64,000 bases of DNA. Source: Tetrahymena elliotti 4EA (lineage: Eukaryota > Ciliophora > Oligohymenophorea > Hymenostomatida > Tetrahymenidae). This document shows positions 13,356 through 26,000 of this stretch, one piece after another (within the stretch, counting starts at the first letter, position 1; each line of letters begins with the position of its first letter). Below the pieces are notes generated by a model that was given only the letters and a program-made list of their open reading frames with translations, had not been told where the DNA came from and made no database searches. The stretch is taken from the NCBI GenBank assembly GCA_000231825.2, contig JH720295.1, positions 120,475-184,474 of the forward strand. The letters are read 5' to 3'. Both the position numbers and the translations under genes were made by a program.

Positions 13356-14018
13356 TCAAAATGTCTTTATCTATTTATAAATATAATTAATAGCATGGAT
13401 TCTATCTAATTAATTAATATGTTGCTTATATAATATTTGTAAAATCTCTAATTATTTGTAACTATTTTCTTTATAAAAGAATTCAATTTTTCTAAGTTAT
13501 TTTAATATTATTTATCTCTACAAAAATTTTTTTTTTTTTCATTTAAATTAAACAAAATTTTTTCTTCTTCAAAAGTTTGAAAAGTTTGTATCTTTTTTTT
13601 GTTTGATAATATTCGTTTTAATAATAGAGTCTATTTCATTTTTCACAGTCTTTTTCTTAAAAAATTACAAACAATTTTTCTATTTATAAAATAAATCACA
13701 AGCTAACAAGTTCAGATATTTCTTTCAATTCAAAAGAAGATGCTTGGCACTAAATAATAAAGGTTCATACATTATTAAACTGGTTAAATTTTAGAATTTT
13801 TTCTAATAAAGAATTATGTAAGTATAGGATAATCAATCTTTGAAAAATTAAACAGCAAATTTACAAAATGATGAATTTAGAAATTTCCAATGCAATATTT
13901 TTAAATTAAACTTTTCTAAGATTGTTTCCTCAAAAAAATTATGAAAATAGCTTTCTTAACTTTTTTTATAAAATATTTACTGCAAACTTGATTAAAAAGT
14001 TAAAATTAATTTTCAATA
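13356..14018. other. AT-rich intergenic region
   Basis: Sequence downstream of the phosphatase gene with long T and A runs. I see no coding frame or RNA gene. Confidence 0.6.
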
Positions 14019-14305
14019 TTTTTTCATAAAAAATTTATTTATCAAGTATATGAATGAATGTGGATAAATGGCACCAATTATATTAAATATTTACATTATA
14101 ATTTTAAAAGATAAAAAAATAATGAGTATTGTGTTTTTTTAAACGATTTTCATAAAAAATTTTGTTTACCAAATATATGAATGAATGTGGATAAATGGCA
14201 CCTATTTTAATAACAAATGATTTAAAATATTTACATTATAATTTTAAATAGATAAAAGAATAATTTGTGATTGTGTTTTTTTTTCAAATAATTTTCATAA
14301 AATGA
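14019..14305. repeat. Imperfect tandem repeat, ~130-145 bp unit
   Basis: Two copies begin near 14019 and 14146. Each has TTTTCATAAAAAATTT, then TATGAATGAATGTGGATAAA and TGGCACC, then TTTACATTATAATTTTAAA and a G-T-rich run ending in T's. A third unit starts near 14290 and stops after about 15 bases. The first unit is about 127 bp and the second about 144 bp; the second carries an extra TAACAAATGATTTAAAA. No coding potential is evident. Confidence 0.8.
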
Positions 14306-14483
14306 ATGAAGCTTTCCAAGAAAAGATGTTGTCTATTTTTTGCAAATTAAAACTTAGTATTATATTTAATACAATACTGACTAAGATGCTAACAGGTAAG
14401 TATGTATTAAGATCTACTATGAGAATTTGTTATAAATACTGTCAATTATTGTTAATATCAAGTGAAAGATTTATAAAATCAAA

Positions 14484-15110
14484 ATAACTTTACATAAACT
14501 ACTAAATAGTATCAAAAACCACTAAATAGACCCTATCAATTTTTTAAATAATTGAATACTAAAACTCTAATTACTAGAAAGAAAGGTAGAATAATAAATT
14601 AATCATTTGCTTAAAACAAAGAGTTAAAAAGAAAAGACTAGAACTATCTATTAATAGAATGATTTAATATTATTGAATATCTAAATGAATAAACTAATAT
14701 TAAAATTTTTAGCAATTTAAATGAAAAAAAAAAAATTTTATTATTCCTTTTTAAAAATTGAAGTTTCAATAAAAATTATTTAAAGAAAACAGAATCAAAT
14801 AAATAAATAACCCTTTTTTAATTTACATTTTTTATAATGCTCACTAAATAACATTAAATTATTCTTCCAAAGAGTTTTTTTGGAGGGCAACTTTAACTTC
14901 ATCATTTTTTATCAACTATTACTAATATTCTTATTTAATAAACTCGTCATAAATTAAGCAAATAAAGACTTTTCGAAAATATATGTATTGAATTCAATTA
15001 AAATTTTTACTACACACCAATTCAATAGCAGAAAATAGGTATTTATTATTTTTGAGTTATTCATTTAATATTAAAAGTTTAGCAATTAGGTTTTTCAGCT
15101 ATTAAATACT
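14484..15110. repeat. Repeat block A, related to 17925-18290
   Basis: Matches the block at 17925-18290 in order and orientation. Shared strings include AATAATTGAATA, ACTAGAAAGAAAG, CTATTACTAATATTCTTAT, TAAACTCGTCAT, AATTAAGCAAATAAA and TATTATTTTTGAGTTATT. This copy holds about 200 bp extra (near 14690-14905). The two blocks flank the transporter gene. Confidence 0.7.
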
Positions 15111-15740
15111 GATATTTTAATAAAAAATATTAAAGTAAAGAAAAGAATATTCATTTTATAGAAAATAGCTTACAGTATTTTAAAAATTTTTATTTTTATC
15201 ATTCAATTTGTAGTTTTGTATACAAATTTTTGAAACATAATGGTTATCATTAAATTATATTTTGCAATACTATTACTTTAACACTTTGTTTGGAGGGGGT
15301 TTGGTTTCAGATTTATGGTTTTCAATGTAATCTATTTATTTTTAACTACTTTATTTTTAGTTCATCCTATTCTAAAAGAGAATTTATTTCACACTTTTCA
15401 TTCAATTTTATTTTATTATTTTGTTTCTATGATTTTATTCTATACTAAAAATTTCTATTTACCCTTTATGATGGACTTTACATGTTATTTATTTTTATTT
15501 TTCACTATTTAAAAGGGTTAAATTTTATACAAAATGATATGATTTATTGTTTTAATACTTTCTTCAAGCAATAAAATACTTGTGAAATCTGATTTTATAT
15601 TAATGGTAAAAATATTTCTAAAAGTTAAGTCTTAGACTTAGAGCTTTTTAAATCCTTGAAAATTAGTATGTTAAATCTTTATAAAAAATAAACAATAAAC
15701 TCAAATTAAAAAAATAAAACTTTTTCTAAGAAATAAAGCC
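15111..15740. other. Upstream region of the SLC35F6-like gene
   Basis: AT-rich. It contains a hydrophobic ORF at 15315-15542 that is only low-complexity T-rich sequence and is not called as a gene. The promoter of the transporter presumably lies here. Confidence 0.5.
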
Positions 15741-17313
15741 ATGACTAAATCAACTGAAAACCCTGATAACTGTGAACAACAAGAGTTGTAAGTCTTACCT
15801 ACAATCTCAAATCAGAAAACATCTGCTCTTATGCTTTAGCAAACAAATTCAAATGACAAAGAAGAAAAAACATCTTAAGGTGAACAAATCAAAAATGCCT
15901 TACTTAAACCTTGGTGGGCTTATCTCTTCATAGTAGGTTATATCTTCTTGGGAGGTATTGATACTGCAGTTTACAAATATCAAAATACTACTGTTGTTGA
16001 TGGACAGAAATTTACTCATGCTTTCGTTCAAGTAAATATTTTCTATTTTAAATTGCTTTTAATAAAATTAAATATAAATAGAATTACATCATGTTCCTTG
16101 GTATGTCTTTGAACTTGTTAATGTACATTTACAACAAATACAGAGGAAAAATCAATATAGAAATTGATCCTAGTAAGAAGAATATGGATAACTTATAATC
16201 TACAATGATCCTTAACATTCCTGCATTCTTAGATATGATAGGTTCCTTGCTCTAATTGTTTGCTTTGAATTTCATTGATAATAGTATCTATATGATGATC
16301 AGAGGAGGATCTATTATTTTTGCTTGTATTTTTACTAAACTTTTCTTCAAAAGAAAATTTTTGTGTTACAGATATTTTGGTATTTTATTTGTATTTGTTG
16401 GTTTGTTTATTGTGGGTCTTTCTTCCTTCATCGACACCAAAGGAAAGAGCTAATCTGATATCTAAATGTAAATTATTTCTATGATATTACTCCTTCTTGG
16501 TATTATTTCTGATGGTGCTTAATACACTACTGAAGAATATGTTTATAGTAAATATAATGTTCATCCCTAGTTTATGCTTGGTCTTTAGGCGTAATTTATT
16601 CAATCTTTTTTTTTTTCAGTTTAATTTTTAAATTAAAAAAAATTATTTCTAAAATTTGAATTAAAATTTTTTTCTTTCATTTTATTTAATAAACTAAATT
16701 AATAATTTTAAATTTAAAAGATTCTATGGCTCTCTTTAACAAATGATTTTAGTTGCTATTGCTTGTCATGTTGAATGCCCCTTCCCTAACAATGAAGGGT
16801 GTTCTAAAATTTATGGAATCTACTGGCTTGAAAGTATCACCATGTACTTCAGAGAAATAGGTAAAGATGATGCCCTATTGGCTATGTGCATAATTGGTAT
16901 ATTTACTAAATAAATTTACAATTTATGTGGTACTTCAACCACCTATTACTTCTCTAGTGTAACTAGAACTGTTTCTGGAGCTTTAAGAACTATTGTTGTT
17001 TGGGTTATTTCTTTAGTAGTTACTGCTACATCTTCAAGAAAATGGGAAACATTAGACGCTGTTTCTAATATTGTAAAAACTGTTGGTTTCATTGTTTTAG
17101 TTTTTGGTAATTTAACTTACAATGGCATTATCAAGATACCTGGATTTCCAAGAGAATAAGACCTTTAAAAGTCTGCAATAATAAAGTAATTATTTTCGTA
17201 TTTAGAAATAATGAGTTAAAAATTAATTTTATTAAAATAGTGTGAAGACTGAAGAAGCTTAAACTTTGAAAAATCTTACACCCTTAAAAATTAAATCTTA
17301 AGAATCTGAATGA
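15741..17313 (+). CDS. SLC35F6-like drug/metabolite-superfamily transporter
   Basis: Four exons (15741-16031, 16082-16590, 16721-17185, 17241-17313) join in phase to 445 residues ending at TGA. About ten hydrophobic segments are seen after a polar Q-rich N-terminus of roughly 55 residues. Family-typical stretches are YMMIRGGSIIFACIFTK, RYFGILFVFVGLFIVGLSS, ISDGAQYTTEEYVYSKY, and SGALRTIVVWVISL. These place it near SLC35F6 in the nucleotide-sugar/triose-phosphate transporter clan; that relative is lysosomal/mitochondrial in animals. Substrate is unknown. An acidic Glu/Ser-rich tail ends the protein. The first intron is only 50 nt. The gene sits between two related AT-rich repeat blocks, so it may have been carried by a duplication or rearrangement (inference). 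Confidence 0.88.
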
Positions 17314-17924
17314 AAAAATAATTTATTGAATTTTACTGGTAATAAATAAAAATAACAATATTATTAAATATTAGATTTATTCCACTTAAATACAAAAATA
17401 ATAACTCTTTCTTATAATGTATAACTTCTTAATTTTTGTTTTAATTAAAAAAAGCTTTGCATTAAATTATAAACTTTACTTAAGGTCTATTATTATTTGA
17501 ATATTATTTTTTATCTCATTATCAATTTAGTTATTTACCTTAAATTTTAATTAACTAAAGAATATCAAAATTTTAATAAAATATTTATACCTACAATTAT
17601 TGCTTACACGCAAAGTTTTGAAAAAATTTTTAAAGTAGGATCTTAATAAGGGAGAAACTAACTTAAATAAATATTTTAATAATTATTATGATTTTGTTTT
17701 GCTGAATGATTTTTTTAAATATTATTTGAAAAAAGCTGTTCTCAATTTTAGGGAAATGCAAATTTAATATTATTTAATACTGCCAAAGATGAACTAAAAA
17801 TGTATTGGGAATTAATTAAATTTTCTTTGAAAAAAAGTTATAAATATTTCCATTATTACTAAAATCAAGTTTATAAATGGAAATAAATGATTTTTAAATC
17901 AAATTAGCTTAAAATTACTTACTA
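17314..17924. other. AT-rich intergenic region
   Basis: Downstream of the transporter gene. No gene or ordered repeat was seen. Confidence 0.55.
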
Positions 17925-18290
17925 TTAACTAGTATTAAAAACAACTATAAAATGTATAAATAATTGAATATTAAAACTGTATTTACTAGAAAGAAAGATC
18001 AAATAACAAATTAATTACTTGCTTAAATAAAAAAGTTAAAAAATAAAAAATTAGAACTATTAATAGTATGAGTTGATATTTTTATCTACTATTACTAATA
18101 TTCTTATAGATAAACTCGTCATTAATTAAGCAAATAAAAACTTTATGAAAAAATATGTAGATAATTCAATTAAATATTTCTACAGCTTATCAATTAAATA
18201 GCATACTTATATATCAATAAAGTTATTTATTATTTTTGAGTTATTGAGTTAATATTAAAAATTTAATAATTAGTTTTTCAAGCTATTCAA
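17925..18290. repeat. Repeat block B, related to 14484-15110
   Basis: Second copy of the block upstream of the transporter, in the same orientation, diverged and shorter. It keeps ACTAGAAAGAAAG, CTATTACTAATATTCTTAT, TAAACTCGTCAT and TATTATTTTTGAGTTATT in the same order. Confidence 0.7.
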
Positions 18291-19080
18291 ACCTAGAAAA
18301 AAAAATGTTATTTCTTTAACATTCTAAAAACCATATTTTATGGGTTGTTTTGATAATTATTAAATCTTAATTTAGATTGTTTTTTTATTTTTAATGAAAA
18401 ATACTTTTTTTTAGAATAAGTGAAATTTAAACTCAAAAATAGTTCTAAATAGATAATAGATCGAGTAAAATTTAGATTTTACTATACATAATTATTTGTC
18501 TGATATATTTAATAGAAATTATTTATCTCATAGTCCAAAATATTTGGAAAATTAACAATAAGCTAATTTTTTTTTTCACTGGATTGATTTTAATGATTAA
18601 TAAATTCAAAATTAAAAAACTATTCATTATCCATCATATTGAAAAAATTTAAGTAAAAAAATTGATAAATATTTAATTTTATTCAAGATCATTTATGATT
18701 AACAAACTTCCATGCTCCACAAAAAATTTTAGTTTGTAATATCAATTTTTTAAAAGTATTTATTACTTTTTTCAACTAATTCTACATGTACTGCTTTTTG
18801 TAGTTTTTAAATACTTCTAATTATTTTGCTGTTAATTATATTTTACAGCGATTACTATATATACTTTTGAATAGATAATTGAGTTTTAATGAAAATATAA
18901 ATGCAAATGAATTTGTTTTAACTAGTGAATGAATTAACTAACTAATTAACTAACAAGCTTATGTATAAAAAATTGAATTACTACTATTACTTTTTTTATT
19001 ATTCTTTAATAAAAAATGTTATTTATTTATTTATTTTTTGATAATTATTTTATTTGATAAAGAAGGAGAGAATATATTTT
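18291..19080. other. AT-rich intergenic region
   Basis: Contains short AACTAACTAATTAAC runs near 18930 and T runs near 18990-19030. Nothing functional was recognised. Confidence 0.55.
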
Positions 19081-19605
19081 TCAGTAATTGCTTTAAACAG
19101 TACCTCCAGACAAAAATGCATTATAATTTGGCTATTCTGGAATAAATCTCTATACAAGTTTCATAAGGAAAGCGTAGAGGTACATGAATATCCAAACTAC
19201 GTAAACATAGGCACAAACCATTAAGAATAATTGTAATTCTTTGCATTCAGTAGGCTAAGACCAAAAATGTTTAGATATTCCATAAATCATAGATGCAAAG
19301 TGAAAGATTACTAGAGAGCCATAGAAAATATACATTTATATAGTTACACATACTGCACCACACTTATTCAAGAATGTGTATATTGATGGAACTTTGCTTA
19401 AAAAATATCCAATTAAAAGAATTAAGCAAATGGCTAAATTGCCATAAAGAACCCAATTGAGGAACATTTCTTTAGAACTATCAACACAAGTATCACTCTC
19501 ATATACCTTTTTTGTACAATAAGCAAAGACGAAGAAAATAAAATTCTACATCTTCACAATTTTATTCACATCTAATTTGCTGTGATCGTGATCATCTCCA
19601 AGCAT
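19081..19605 (-). CDS. Four-TM membrane protein of unknown function
   Basis: A single uninterrupted frame of 174 residues from ATG at 19605 to TGA, with several TAA/TAG as Gln. Four hydrophobic segments are visible: about residues 20-30 (FIFFVFAY, short), 50-67 (VLYGNLAICLILLIGYFL), 86-109 (CVTIQMYIFYGSLVIFHF), and 127-147 (LFLMVCAYVYVVWIFMYLYA). The N-terminus is His/Asp-rich (MLGDDHDHSKLD), and four or more Cys lie in loops. The coding sequence has balanced codons and higher GC than its surroundings, so it is a real gene. I do not recognise the family. No neighbouring gene is close enough to suggest its role. Confidence 0.8.
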
Positions 19606-21322
19606 TTTATTTTTTTTAAAGCCTACTATTTAATATTTTTTAATTCAATTTGCTATATTTTTATCTTTTGTTATGACAGCTAAATGTCTTGAGAACTCTC
19701 TTACTAATACTTGAACTGTTTGAATAGCTAATGTTAAAATTTATTTGTTTTTTTGATTTTTAAAACAGATACTTTCTTTCTTAAACACTTTGCTGGCTAG
19801 CTTAATTATTTTATATGTTTATTCCTCTTCTATTTTAATAAATTAATATTTTTTATAAATTTATTTCTTAATTTCTTATCGTTTCATTCATTCTGAATGA
19901 AGTAAACATTCTTCAAAAGCAATCACTTATCGCTTAAAATTTTTAATAATATAATTAACAATTTAACCTTTCATAACAATAATAAAAATTTTTATTTTTA
20001 AAAATTTGTTAGAAGATTCTTTAAATTTGGAAGAATGTGCAAATAAAAAATAATCTACTTCTTATTTTCTACTATCAATTAAATGAAAGATAAATGAAAT
20101 AGATATGATTTTAAAGAATTCTAGACACCAAAATAATACCAAAAATCGTCTCTACTTACTGGAAAAATAATAAATTTATTTATTAATTTTTAATATTATT
20201 TGTTGCTGAAGCAATTTTTAAGTTGAAAAATCAAGAAAAAAATTTAATGAAGTGTAAATGCATTTTAGAAAATTTTAGATAAATAAAATTTGTCAATTTA
20301 TTAAAGTAATAAATATTTTTGATTAGACAATTAATCCATTTGATTTAAAAAGTTTATGTAAATTTATTTGGAAATATTCTTTAAATTATTTAAAATATTT
20401 ATTTAACAAATAAAAAAAATATATTTTATTTTAATATTCAAAATAATTAATTAAAAATTCAATTATATTAAATATTTTATTGTGTAATTTTAATAAAAAA
20501 ATAAATTAATATTTTGATTACTTTAAATTGAAAATCTTTAAGACTTAATTAGTTTTTCAACAAAATAATAAAAAATTAATTAATTTTATTAATGTTTATA
20601 TTTAAGGTAGTAAAAAATGTTTAGTAAAAGAGCTGCATTTATATCTTTATTTATTATAAAAGTGATAAGCAATATTTAGTAACATTTTAGCTTATTTAAA
20701 ATCTCAATTAAAAAACAATAAAAATTGAGAAAAATATTTTTATTTAAATCAGTAAAAAGTTTCCTAAAATAGTGATAAATTTATATCTTTATTTATTTTA
20801 AAAGTTGTAAAAATACTTATGATGCGAATTTATAAAAAGAGAAGCAATTCTTAAATTAAGCTTCTTAGATTGGCTTGAAACTATATTTGGAAATATAAAA
20901 AAGTATTTAAAATATTTATTATTGTAATTTTAAATTATTAAAAACATGAAAAATTATTTTGATCAAAGAAACTTCTTATCAAAGATGATATTTGTTTAAT
21001 AAACTAGTCATTTAAATATAAAAAGAAAGAACTTTTAGAACCAAAAATCTAGATTGGTTGATTCGTTTATCAGGAATGCAATTCATATATCAATCACAAA
21101 ATCAATCAAAATTTTGAAAAGGAAATTTCTGTTTTTTTCTATTTTGATAACTATTCCTAATAGGTTCATAAATTAAAATATCTACAAGTCTTTGCAATTT
21201 TAAGTAAAATATTGAGAAGATATTAAGGATTTATCAATTAAAAATATGACCAAAAGTTATGTATGAAATAAAAAGTATGAACAATTAAAATATTATTAAG
21301 TTTTTTATTATTTATATTTATT
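19606..21322. other. AT-rich intergenic region
   Basis: About 1.7 kb of very AT-rich DNA between two minus-strand genes. I see no coding frame, tRNA or ordered repeat. Confidence 0.55.
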
Positions 21323-21511
21323 TCATTAAGGATTGAAACCTTTTGATCTTAAACATTCTTTATGAGCTTCAATAAAATCTTTACAGTTTTCTTCACCATT
21401 GTTAAAAACGCAAGCATCTCTAAGCTTTTTAGTTTCAGGGCAAGCGCAACAGGGCTTTAACTTCTTTTCAGCAGTACCAGCTTAAGTGTTAACAGGAGTT
21501 TACGAGTTCAT
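21323..21511 (-). CDS. COX17: COX17 cytochrome c oxidase copper chaperone
   Basis: A complete 62-residue ORF, too short for most ORF tracks because an internal TAA and TAA codons encode Gln. The copper site [11 protein letters not shown] (residues 20-30) is intact. The twin CX9C arrangement follows: [13 protein letters not shown] and [13 protein letters not shown]17 in the mitochondrial intermembrane space hands Cu(I) to SCO1 and COX11 for cytochrome c oxidase assembly; the twin CX9C fold is oxidised by MIA40. Length is right for the family (60-70 residues). The N-terminus MNSQTPVNTQAGTAE is unstructured, as is usual. No intron is present. Confidence 0.96.
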
Positions 21512-22483
21512 TTCTGATAATTACTAAAATTTTTTTTAAAGGCTTCTCTTTTGTTAATAAAGATTGAATAAATATATCTTAATTATTTTAATTAATTAAT
21601 TTATGATATAAAATGAATATTTCTTAATTTATATTTGCAAGACATACTATTTATTGAATATCTATTAAATAACAATTTTTCAACCAAATATTTCTGAAAA
21701 TATTCTTTTGATCTAGAAGTAATCTATATATCTATTTTTTTTGTTAACTAGCTTTAATAATTTTAAATTATTTGCTTATACATCATGATACAGAACTTAC
21801 TTATCTTCAAAAAATCTATCTTTGTTCTATATTTTGATATTTTTCTGAGTCAGTGAATTATTTAATTGGCATTTATTTAATCAACATGTTATAAGAACAT
21901 ATCTTTGAAAAAATTTGTTGATTAAATCAAAAATTATTTTAAAATTATATAAAAAAAATTTAGTAATTTTTTTACTTTTTTGATTATTTTGTTTTTTTGA
22001 AAATAATTTTTCTTTCAAGAAATTAAATGAATTTTTGAGTAATTAATTAAAAAAAAGAACTGTAGAATAAACAAAAACAATATTAAATTTTATTCTTCAA
22101 ATTGATTTTTACTAAAAATAGCAGAATTAATATTTATTTTATGAGTACTTGAAGTTTTTAGAAATATATTGATTAGTTGATTAGATAGATAGATAGTAAG
22201 ATTTAATATGATGACATTATTTGGGTGGTAAGTAAAATATTATTAAATTTGAATTAAAAGATGAAAATATATTGATTAAGTAGAAAATTGAAATTTATTT
22301 TTTTATATTTTAAATAAAAAAATATTTTATTGAGAATAATCAAAAGTAATTCGCATGGTTAGTATTAGTAAGGTGGATTACTTGTCTTTTTAATGAGAGT
22401 TTGTTATTTTAGGTTTATAAATTTACAATTTAAACCAGTTTGTTTTTAATTACATTTTTTGTTGTTGTTGTTAGAGATTTTTT
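21512..22483. other. AT-rich intergenic region
   Basis: Includes a GATAGATAGATAG microsatellite near 22185. No gene was seen. Confidence 0.55.
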
Positions 22484-24178
22484 TCATCTGCTTGTAATAC
22501 TTATTAGTTCTTTCTTTATGTTTAAGTGAGAGGTAGTTTGTTTTTAGTTTTAATTGATTTTTAATTTATTTTATAGCTGGTTTGATATCTTGGTTAGTTA
22601 ATTTGAGCTAAAGGCTTACTTATCTATATTAAGCTTTTTAATCATTTGATTAGGTATGTGTTAGGGATTTCCGCTCTTATTAGTATTATATAACTAAGCA
22701 GCAAATTCAAAGAAGTCATTTTGCTTCACCAGTTTTATTTAATTTTTGCCTTATACTTGTAAATTTTCATTAGTATTGATGTATCTTATGTGATCATCTT
22801 CTAGTTTAATAGCAGGAAATACCTCTTTGTGTTTTTATATGATTATATTATTTCTACTTCCCATATTATATCTATTAAAGGATTTTATTTCTTCACCGCT
22901 GTGTTTACGAGAAAATAAATGAGCATGAATGCCTTTTGGAGTGCTATTCTCTGTTTGGATTCTATTGATATTTAAGTAATCATTTTATAAATCTTCATTA
23001 GCATGAAAATTTGGTGCAGCAAATTCCTTAGAGTTTTTCTTAATTTAAATTTAATTTAGAAGATTGACACCTTTATTAGACAATCTATTGTAGATGTGGT
23101 TTTATGAAGTAGACAGTTTCTCATCTTCTTTTTAACTATTTTATTTCATTTTATGTTGCCTAACACAGCCTTTAAATCCAGAATCCATGTCAATCACTTT
23201 ATGATTTGGTGTGTATTTGGTGTAATCAGAGTTTTAATTTATTTAAAATCCCAGTGGCTGATTCGGCTGCATTAGTTAAGCAAAATTAATTTATTTTTGT
23301 TAATTAGATTATTCTCCTTCGATACCTTCTTTGGTAAAATATCGATGTGACTTAATAGAATTTGTAACATGAAATTAATTATGATTAAAAGCTCGATTTT
23401 GCTCATTTAATTTCTCATTACTTTAAAATTTATTCAAGTCTTTTGTAGTATTTTTATCAAATTCAAATTCACCTCCTGCGTTATAAAGTTGTGCAGCAAA
23501 AACATTCTTTTTAGGTTTTTATTAATCTACGTTACTATTTATAACCTTTACTCTGACATTTAAGTTCTTTTTAATGGTTTCGTCTTAGTTATCACCTCTA
23601 CTTTTAAGTCTAGAGTCCTACCTTCCTATTTGAGAGCCTGAAGCATTTGCATTTCTCTTTTCTTCCAAATATTGTTAAAGAGATTATTCAATCATTTTTC
23701 TTGTTATTTAATCTCCTTTTTTATGAGTGTTGTAAAAGCTTAAACTCAACTATTCATAATAATTATTAGGATCTTTCAATTCATCAGGATCAACATCTCT
23801 TTCTAAAGTGAAAGAATGAAATTCCTCTTCTGGTTAATCTTCATCGTCTTCGAAATCCTGCATTTATTTCTCACTCTATTTTTGGTAATTACCATTTAAT
23901 CCACCATTATTTTAATTTTATTAAATTTCAGGATTCTAATTAGCTTCTTCATTTTCTTCATCTCCTTCATCATCATCCACATCATTTTCATTATCATAAT
24001 CTTAGCTGTTATCCAAAAAATTTTCAATAGAGCCACCTTCAGCAGCAGCAGCTACTTATTCTTGATCATCATAAATACTTTCAGCGCTCTTGTTTTAGAA
24101 TTTTTACTCAAACTCTTCATCTTTCAAGTGCATTTCATTTGAGTCTTAATGAGCTCTCTTTTTATGCAAATTTGACAT
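22484..24178 (-). CDS. Acidic, Q/N-rich protein with recurring FAA motifs, unknown function
   Basis: One open frame of 564 residues from ATG at 24178 to TGA at 22484. Residues about 50-80 are strongly acidic (ENDVDDDEGDEENEEA). A patch around residues 115-165 (EEEFHSFTLERDVDPDEL) may be folded. The motif FAAQLYN occurs at residue 227 and again at 492, and a variant FAAPNFHAN occurs at 386; each is preceded by charged or aromatic residues. The remainder is mostly polar and probably disordered. I do not recognise a family. The repeats look like docking motifs for a partner protein (inference). No TM segment or signal peptide is seen. The 3' end could be a little different if an unseen intron exists. 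Confidence 0.75.
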
Positions 24179-25110
24179 GATATAATTTTGATTATTAACC
24201 TACCTATTCAATATAATTTGTAGTGATTAATATCAATATTTTTGTTATTTTTTATTTTATTAAGTAATATTAATTTTCCATGTAAACACTTAAAGCTAAA
24301 TGAAATTTGTAGATTTTTTAGTTTGCCAGTTATATGGCCTATAAAAATTGATAATCATTTATGCTGTAAATGGTTGATTACAAAATTGTGAACAATTACT
24401 TATCATTATGCTAATTCACAAGATATTCATAATTCTGTTAAACATTCCTAATATCAAAGTTTTATCATCAAAATCAAAAGAGCAATTTTAACCATTTCCA
24501 TTTATTATTTATGTATTTTTTTAATTTAATGGACGATTTATAAAACTGTCAGAACTTTTTTCTATTCTTTTAGTATTACACCAACATCTTACAAAAATTA
24601 ATCTCTAATATGTCTTTTTCTTTCACCAAAAATCAAAGTAGCTATTTATTCTAATACATTTATAGTAGTCCTACTTCAATAAAATTTCATTTTTTCATTT
24701 AAATTCTCATTATTTAAAAATTTTATAAAATGATAAAGTTTGCATAAAATATAAATGGAGAAAGTGGTTTGTTTATTTTGAAAAGTTATTTTTTTAAACA
24801 CAAATAGATTTATTTTGCTTCAACAAAAATAATAGGATAATTATCAAATTACCTACCAAGCTCAATATAAATAATATTAAATGTAATATATAGTATCACT
24901 AAATAATTTCAAATAATTAATTAATAATGCTTTACGTATGTCATGAACATAAGAGATAAATTTTTTTTAAATTTACTGCTATCATTATTTTATAAAATTC
25001 TTACTAAAATGATCTCGAAATTCTTTATTTCTATGTTTTGATTTTAAAAAAATCTATTTGGTTATATTTTATTTTACTATTTTCATTCTTATAATTCTAT
25101 CATTGATGAA
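24179..25110. other. AT-rich intergenic region
   Basis: Between two minus-strand genes. No coding frame or RNA gene was seen. Confidence 0.55.
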
Positions 25111-25695
25111 TCAATACAAATCTTAAAGCTAATATTTTTGGAATAAACCTATATCATATAATTTTTTATTTAAAAAGAACTCTGTTAAATATTGTGCTGT
25201 AAGCATTCCTCCAAAGGGAATTAAACCTACAATAGGTACAGAAATACCTGGGTTTTTCATCATTCTTCCTATTAAATCTCTTCTTATCATTAAATAAGCA
25301 AATCCTGCTAGTGTTACTGCAGATGATATTTTTACATTAAAATTAATGCTACTCATTTTATCATCAATATAATAGTAATCTGATTTAGTTATATCAGGAT
25401 GAAGCATAATTTTTTCATATTTTTTAAATTTATTTGAATCCCTAACATTCTTAAAGTACATCTATCTATATACTCTACTTGCATATTTATTTGGTACTTT
25501 TTCTTTCTCCTTTTTTAATGTTTCGCGAACTGCCTTTCTTAATGAATTTTTGAACTATTCAGTTCTCCAAAGAGCCATTCTATTGTCATTTATTTTTTTC
25601 AATTCATCTTCTGTAATTGTATCAGGAGTAAATGGGATTTCCTTCACAGCACTTTCTAAAGCAGAATGAAACTCAGTACTATTCTATTAATTCAT
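25111..25695 (-). CDS. Two-TM protein of unknown function, possibly mitochondrial
   Basis: A 194-residue uninterrupted frame from ATG at 25695 to TGA. The first half is polar and helical, rich in Lys/Glu (RKAVRETLKKEKEKVPNKY). The second half has two hydrophobic segments, about residues 122-140 (ISSAVTLAGFAYLMIRR) and 152-170 (ISVPIVGLIPFGGMLTAQYL). The Gly-rich second segment and basic loop between them resemble small inner-membrane proteins of ciliate mitochondria, but that is inference only; no targeting presequence is clear. I do not recognise the family. It precedes, in the same orientation, the 564-residue gene downstream by about 0.9 kb. Confidence 0.78.
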
Positions 25696-26000
25696 TATTT
25701 ATGCTTTATTAAGGGTCTACTTTCTCTTTAAAAATATCTATAATTTGATATTGTTGGTTATTTAATTTGCTAACAAAAACAAACAATATAAGATTTGATT
25801 AATATTAAAATTTTCTAGAAAAAAATAATTAATAAAGAATCTATTTTTGCATTCTAATTTATTTTAACGTAATACTAATCAACAATAATGATTATTCAAA
25901 GATTAAATCACACAAACACAAATATTTATGAATAATTTTCTAACAATCAATTTAAAATTATTTTAAAAATAATAATTTAAGCTATTTGTAATAATAAAAT
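25696..26000. other. Short AT-rich intergenic region
   Basis: Separates two minus-strand genes and should hold the promoter of the 194-residue protein. Nothing specific was seen. Confidence 0.5.

Noticed and set aside
14302..14487. 61-residue ORF next to the tandem repeat
   Set aside because: Starts inside the third partial repeat unit and has no coding character.
15315..15542. Hydrophobic ORF of about 75 residues upstream of the SLC35F6-like gene
   Set aside because: Composition is T-rich low complexity, without upstream signals or balanced codons.
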